Assembly: GCA_031282665.1 (NCBI GenBank) | Contig: JAITDH010000064.1 | Span: 1-9,896, forward strand | Direction of reading: 5' to 3' | DNA length: 9,896 nucleotides | Origin: Zoogloeaceae bacterium | GTDB lineage: Bacteria > Pseudomonadota > Gammaproteobacteria > Burkholderiales > Rhodocyclaceae | In this document: piece after piece, positions 6,965 through 9,896 of the stretch | How the letters are laid out: each line of letters opens with the position of its first letter | How positions within the stretch are numbered: the stretch's first letter is position 1 | The notes under the pieces: model-generated | What the model was told of the DNA's origin: nothing | The model's input: the letters and a program-made list of their open reading frames with translations, nothing else | Database searches by the model: none | Program-made: the position numbers and the translations under genes

Positions 6965-8002
6965 TCAGGGATTGCGAACGATGTCCCCGATCTCCAGGGG
7001 ATGGGAAGCTTCCATGACCAGCCCGTAGGAGAGACGATCGAAGACGCGGAAAACGAAAACCAGGCCATAGCGTTTTTCCGGCAGTTTCAGCGTCCGGTTG
7101 CGCCCGTCGTTATCCGTATAGGTGGTCGTGCGATTGCCATACAGCCCCAGCACATGCCCCGGTTCCAGGCCGTCCTTTTCCCCCAAGCTGAGGGTGATGA
7201 CCGAAAGCGGACCGGCCGTGCCGACCCCGCCATATACCGAAAGCATCTTGCCGGAAACTTCCTCTTCCATTTTGTGGGGAATGTAGGAAATCAGGGTTGC
7301 CTCTTCCTCCGGAATCAGGCGGTCGCCCTTGAAGATTTCTTCCTTGGCGGTAAGGATATTCAGCACGCTGACCTCTTCGCCCTTTTCCTTCAGTTCCGCC
7401 GTGCCGAGATAAATGGCTTCGTAACCGAGCACCTCGCTCTTCGGGCCGGCTCCCGCCTCGCGCAGGGGCTGGCCGAGACGATAGATCGCCCAGCGCTTGT
7501 GCGGCTCGTCGACGCCGATGGCGTAGATCTCGTCGCCATTGCCAACGATGACACGGGATTCATCCGCGCCGACCACGCGTGGAGAACTCGACAATTCTTC
7601 CGCGCCGACGATCAATGGACGGGAAATGAACGGTTCGATCAGATTGGCGGGAATGGAAGGAATGGCGCGCTCGATAGGCTCGTTGTAAACCGTCGGGCTT
7701 ACCCTGATGACATTCTTCCCCAGACGCAGGCGCGGCCGCCCGTCTTCATAATCCAGCAACACCGCGTCGCCTGGATAAATCAGGTGCGGATTCTTGATCT
7801 GGCTCCTGTTCAGCCGCCAGATTTCCGGCCAGCGCCAGGGTTCCTGCAGGAACTTGCCGGCGATCCCCCAGAGAGTGTCGCCTTTCACCACGATATAGCG
7901 TTCCGGGGCGTTGTTGGCCAACTGGAGCGGTTCATCGGCTCTGGCGAAAGTACTAAAGGTGGCTGCCACAGCCACGAACAGGACGCATATAATACGGAGC
8001 AT
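6965..8002 (-). CDS. tsaP: LysM domain periplasmic protein, candidate TsaP
   Basis: The product is an exported peptidoglycan-binding protein of 345 residues. It starts with a signal peptide (MLRIICVLFVAVAATFSTFA, probable cleavage after ARA at residue 22). A LysM domain follows at about 36-83 (YIVVKGDTLWGIAGKFL to IYPGDAVLL). The rest, about 260 residues, has no motif I can name, apart from a beta-rich C-terminal stretch (LSLGEKDGLEPGHVLGLYG). In Pseudomonas and Neisseria, the LysM gene near dprA is, to my knowledge, tsaP, whose product anchors the type IV pilus secretin; architecture and position fit, but the symbol is an inference. The ATG at 8002 is chosen because it creates the signal peptide and has GTGAGG (8011-8016) in front; the frame is open further upstream but runs through a repeat. 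It is co-transcribed with dprA. Confidence 0.8.
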   Translation of the reverse strand: MLRIICVLFVAVAATFSTFARADEPLQLANNAPERYIVVKGDTLWGIAGKFLQEPWRWPEIWRLNRSQIKNPHLIYPGDAVLLDYEDGRPRLRLGKNVIRVSPTVYNEPIERAIPSIPANLIEPFISRPLIVGAEELSSSPRVVGADESRVIVGNGDEIYAIGVDEPHKRWAIYRLGQPLREAGAGPKSEVLGYEAIYLGTAELKEKGEEVSVLNILTAKEEIFKGDRLIPEEEATLISYIPHKMEEEVSGKMLSVYGGVGTAGPLSVITLSLGEKDGLEPGHVLGLYGNRTTTYTDNDGRNRTLKLPEKRYGLVFVFRVFDRLSYGLVMEASHPLEIGDIVRNP

Positions 8003-8156
8003 TTTCTTTTCCTCACTTCCAGCGCAACAAGAAGAGAAAGAATCCAGGAAGGATGACGGACGACTCCGCTGGTCCCTGCTGGAATCCCATGCTGCTTTGT
8101 TTCTCGAAACAACTTGAGATTCTGCACATAAAAACCTGATTACGCAAGCAAATCTT
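8003..8156. promoter_or_regulatory. Divergent intergenic region tsaP / def
   Basis: This 154-bp region must hold or adjoin promoters in both directions. For def, TTGAGA at 8114-8119 is a fair -35, but the matching -10 (TGATTA, 8137-8142) is poor. Alternatively a perfect TATAAT lies at 7988-7993 on the plus strand, inside the tsaP signal-peptide codons. I find no convincing minus-strand promoter. Repeat copy C fills much of the middle. The tsaP ribosome site is GTGAGG, read on the minus strand from 8011-8016. Confidence 0.4.
8040..8110 (-). repeat. Degenerate palindromic intergenic repeat, copy C
   Basis: The 31 bases at 8080-8110 match the reverse complement of the left part of copy B (2737-2767) at 24 of 31 positions by hand alignment, ending in TTTGTTTCTCGAAAC. 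Inside, the reverse complement reads AGCGGAGTCGTC, matching AGCGGAAAGTCGTC of copy A apart from two missing bases. GAATCCAG (8040-8047) pairs with CTGGAATC (8079-8086) at 7 of 8 positions, with a longer loop than copy B. The element is inverted relative to copies A and B. Confidence 0.5.
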
Positions 8157-8660
8157 ATGTCATTGCTCAAAATTTTGCATTACCCCGACACTCGTTTGAA
8201 GAAAATCGCCGCTCCGGTGGAAAAAATCGACGATTCCCTGCGCGCCTTGATCGCCGATATGGCCGAGACGATGTATGCCGCGCCGGGCATCGGCTTGGCC
8301 GCGACACAGGTCGATGTGCATCGGCAGATCGTGGTGATCGATGTGTCTGAAGAACGCAACAGTTTATTGGCGCTCATCAACCCCCGCATCACGCACAAGG
8401 ATGGGGTGCAGGTCCATGAGGAAGGCTGCCTTTCCGTGCCGGGCATCTACGAAGAAGTGGAACGCGCCGCCGATGTCACCGTCGAATATCTCGATTCGCA
8501 GGGAGAGAAGAAAACGCTCGCGGCGAACGGCCTTCTTGCCGTCTGCATCCAACACGAACTCGACCACCTGCAGGGCAAGGTTTTCGTCGAGTACCTTTCC
8601 CGCTTCAAACAGTCGCGCATCAAGAGCAAGATTGCCAAGCGCGCAAGGGAGAACCTGTAA
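8157..8660 (+). CDS. def: Peptide deformylase
   Basis: Def removes the formyl group from the N-terminal methionine of new proteins at the ribosome, using a metal (usually Fe2+). The 167-residue protein has all three signature motifs: GIGLAATQ (residues 44-51), EEGCLS (88-93, metal ligand Cys91) and QHELDH (132-137, metal ligands His133 and His137, catalytic Glu134). Length and spacing match E. coli Def (Cys90, His132, Glu133, His136). The sequence opens [18 protein letters not shown], typical of the family, so the ATG at 8157 is secure although its ribosome site is weak. fmt follows 2 nt after the stop, the classic def-fmt operon. Confidence 0.98.
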   Translation: MSLLKILHYPDTRLKKIAAPVEKIDDSLRALIADMAETMYAAPGIGLAATQVDVHRQIVVIDVSEERNSLLALINPRITHKDGVQVHEEGCLSVPGIYEEVERAADVTVEYLDSQGEKKTLAANGLLAVCIQHELDHLQGKVFVEYLSRFKQSRIKSKIAKRARENL

Positions 8661-8662
8661 AC

Positions 8663-9613
8663 ATGCGGCTGGTTTTTGCCGGCACGCCGGAATTCGCCGC
8701 CGTTGCGCTCGCCGCCCTGATCCATGCCGGGCACGACATCGCGCTCGTCCTCACCCAGCCCGATCGTCCCGCCGGACGCGGGATGAAGCTCCTTGCCTCG
8801 CCGGTCAAGCAACTGGCGACGCGGCATGGCCTGCCCGTCGAGCAGCCGCTTTCCCTGAAGCGGGACGCCGAAGCGCGCGCGCGCCTTGCCGCCGCGAATG
8901 CCGACGCGATGATCGTCGCCGCCTACGGCCTCATCCTGCCGCAGGAAGTGCTGGACATGCCTCGCCTGGGCTGCCTCAATATCCACGCTTCCCTGCTGCC
9001 CCGCTGGCGCGGCGCGGCCCCCATCCAGCGCGCCATCGAAGCCGGCGACCGGGAAACGGGCATATCCATCATGCAAATGGAGGCGGGCCTCGACACCGGC
9101 CCCGTGCTGGCCGGCAAGGCGACCCCCATCGGCGACGAGGACACCGCCGCGAGCCTGCACGACCGCCTTGCCGACATGGGCGCGCAACTGATCTGCGAAA
9201 CCTTGCCGCGCCTGCGCCTGCCTTTGCAAGCCGTGCCGCAAAGCCGGGAAGGCATCGTTTACGCGGCCAAGATCGGCAAGGAAGAAGCCGCGCTGGACTG
9301 GAACAAAAGCGCGCAGGAACTCGACCGGCGGATTCGCGCCTTCAATCCCTTCCCCGTCGCCCGCACCATTTTCCAGGACGAAAGCCTGAAAATCTGGGCG
9401 GCCCGCCCGCTTCCCGCCGGCACTGCTCATGACTCCCGTGCCGCCTCGCCGGGCAGCATCCTCGCCGCGAGCCAGGAGGGCATTGCCGTCGCCTGCGGGC
9501 AAGGCGTCCTGTTGATTACCGAATTGCAAAAACCCGGCGGCAAACGCCTGTCCGCCGCCCGTTTCCTTCCCGGCTGTCCCGCCCTCGCAACCCGCAATGC
9601 CCGCCTGACCTGA
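8663..9613 (+). CDS. fmt: Methionyl-tRNA formyltransferase
   Basis: Fmt transfers a formyl group from 10-formyl-THF to methionyl-tRNA(fMet), making initiator tRNA, in the cytoplasm. The 316-residue length matches E. coli (315). The N-terminal formyltransferase domain has FAGTPEFA (5-12), the substrate-loop region [13 protein letters not shown] (31-43), and catalytic Asn107, His109 and Asp144 within [17 protein letters not shown] and AGLDTGPVL. The C-terminal OB-like tRNA-binding domain starts near residue 207 ([13 protein letters not shown]) and includes IRAFNPFP. The ribosome site AAGGGAG lies at the end of def (8645-8651), 11 nt before the ATG. A minus-strand gene converges 22 nt downstream, where rsmB or a similar gene would often follow in relatives. 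Confidence 0.98.
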   Translation: MRLVFAGTPEFAAVALAALIHAGHDIALVLTQPDRPAGRGMKLLASPVKQLATRHGLPVEQPLSLKRDAEARARLAAANADAMIVAAYGLILPQEVLDMPRLGCLNIHASLLPRWRGAAPIQRAIEAGDRETGISIMQMEAGLDTGPVLAGKATPIGDEDTAASLHDRLADMGAQLICETLPRLRLPLQAVPQSREGIVYAAKIGKEEAALDWNKSAQELDRRIRAFNPFPVARTIFQDESLKIWAARPLPAGTAHDSRAASPGSILAASQEGIAVACGQGVLLITELQKPGGKRLSAARFLPGCPALATRNARLT

Positions 9614-9635
9614 AAGGCTTCGAGGCGTATGTTCG

Positions 9636-9896
9636 CTATCCGGTCACCCGCAGTTTGATTCCCGCCAGCAGCGTTTCCGGAGAAAGGCTCATGACGCTGG
9701 CCATTTCGCCCGCCATGCAAAAGCCGCAGCGCGCGCACAGTCCCTCGCTCTTGCCGTTGCATTCGGCGAGGCGGCGACCATCGACCATCACGAAATTCGC
9801 CACCCAGCAATACTTCTTGAAATCGCGGCGCTGCATGCGCTCCAAGCCCGCGATGGAATTCATGATCGGATAGCCCTTCTTCTTGTAGGCAATCAC
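9636..9896 (-). CDS. Cysteine-rich protein, C-terminal fragment; possible radical SAM protein
   Basis: Only the last 86 codons lie in the window; the gene runs in from beyond the right edge, so the GTG at the edge need not be its start. Counting from that codon, Cys30, Cys46, Cys54, Cys57 and Cys60 form C-x15-C-x7-CxxC-xx-C, a spacing suited to an iron-sulfur cluster or zinc. The opening YKKKGYPIMNSIAGLERM resembles the segment just before the C-terminal (SPASM/twitch-like) cluster domain of many radical SAM enzymes, and FVMVDGRRLAEC resembles the strand that follows. I therefore suspect a radical SAM protein, but the SAM-binding CxxxCxxC motif is not in view and I do not recognise the specific family. 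It converges on fmt with 22 nt between stops. Confidence 0.55.
   Translation of the reverse strand: MIAYKKKGYPIMNSIAGLERMQRRDFKKYCWVANFVMVDGRRLAECNGKSEGLCARCGFCMAGEMASVMSLSPETLLAGIKLRVTG

Noticed and set aside
6677..8056. Open frame of 459 codons on the plus strand opposite dprA and the LysM gene
   Set aside because: It lies antisense to two well-supported genes, crosses both, and has no family-like features.
8003..8170. N-terminal extension of the LysM protein
   Set aside because: It would remove the signal peptide from the N-terminus and translate repeat copy C; the ATG at 8002 has a good ribosome site.
1..9896. CRISPR array, tRNA, rRNA, transposase, phage or toxin-antitoxin genes
   Set aside because: I looked on both strands and found no regular spaced repeats, tRNA-like folds, or such coding motifs.

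Overview
The window is GC-rich, densely packed chromosomal DNA of housekeeping character. It most likely comes from a betaproteobacterium. The serine hydroxymethyltransferase reads like the betaproteobacterial type (for example QPNSGSQAN and [11 protein letters not shown]), UbiA has the proteobacterial ubiquinone-pathway form, and the LysM-gene/dprA block divergent from def-fmt is a known gammaproteobacterial/betaproteobacterial arrangement. I place it no more finely than that. I see no phage, transposase, CRISPR array, rRNA or tRNA gene.

Layout: (1) 1-315 is non-coding as far as I can tell and holds a degenerate palindromic repeat (copy A) and a candidate extended -10 promoter. (2) 316-1712 is a two-gene unit: a thioredoxin-fold redoxin and an inositol monophosphatase family protein, overlapping in a TGATG. 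(3) 1842-2714 is ubiA, with its own candidate promoter. (4) 2715-2883 holds repeat copy B and the candidate glyA promoter. (5) 2884-5794 is glyA, nrdR and ribD on the plus strand; two hairpins separate glyA from nrdR, and nrdR overlaps ribD. (6) 5807-8002 is a minus-strand pair, a LysM protein (candidate tsaP) followed 6 nt later by dprA; dprA converges on ribD with only 12 nt between the stop codons. (7) 8003-8156 is a divergent intergenic region holding repeat copy C. (8) 8157-9613 is def-fmt on the plus strand. (9) 9636-9896 is the C-terminal part of a minus-strand cysteine-rich protein that runs off the window, perhaps a radical SAM protein.

Functionally, def and fmt are the pair that adds and removes the formyl group of initiator methionine. 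glyA supplies one-carbon units, which also feed the 10-formyl-THF used by Fmt. nrdR is the regulator of ribonucleotide reductase genes, ribD makes riboflavin precursors, and ubiA makes a ubiquinone precursor. DprA handles incoming single-stranded DNA in transformation; its operon partner resembles TsaP, a periplasmic LysM protein linked to the type IV pilus secretin, which suggests a pilus/DNA-uptake connection.

I found no convincing new system. The most notable non-genic signal is one family of imperfect palindromic repeats present in three intergenic regions (about 58-160, 2738-2797 and 8040-8110). Next are the paired hairpins between glyA and nrdR, and a gene order suggesting that the usual neighbours of ribD, dprA and fmt have been rearranged.
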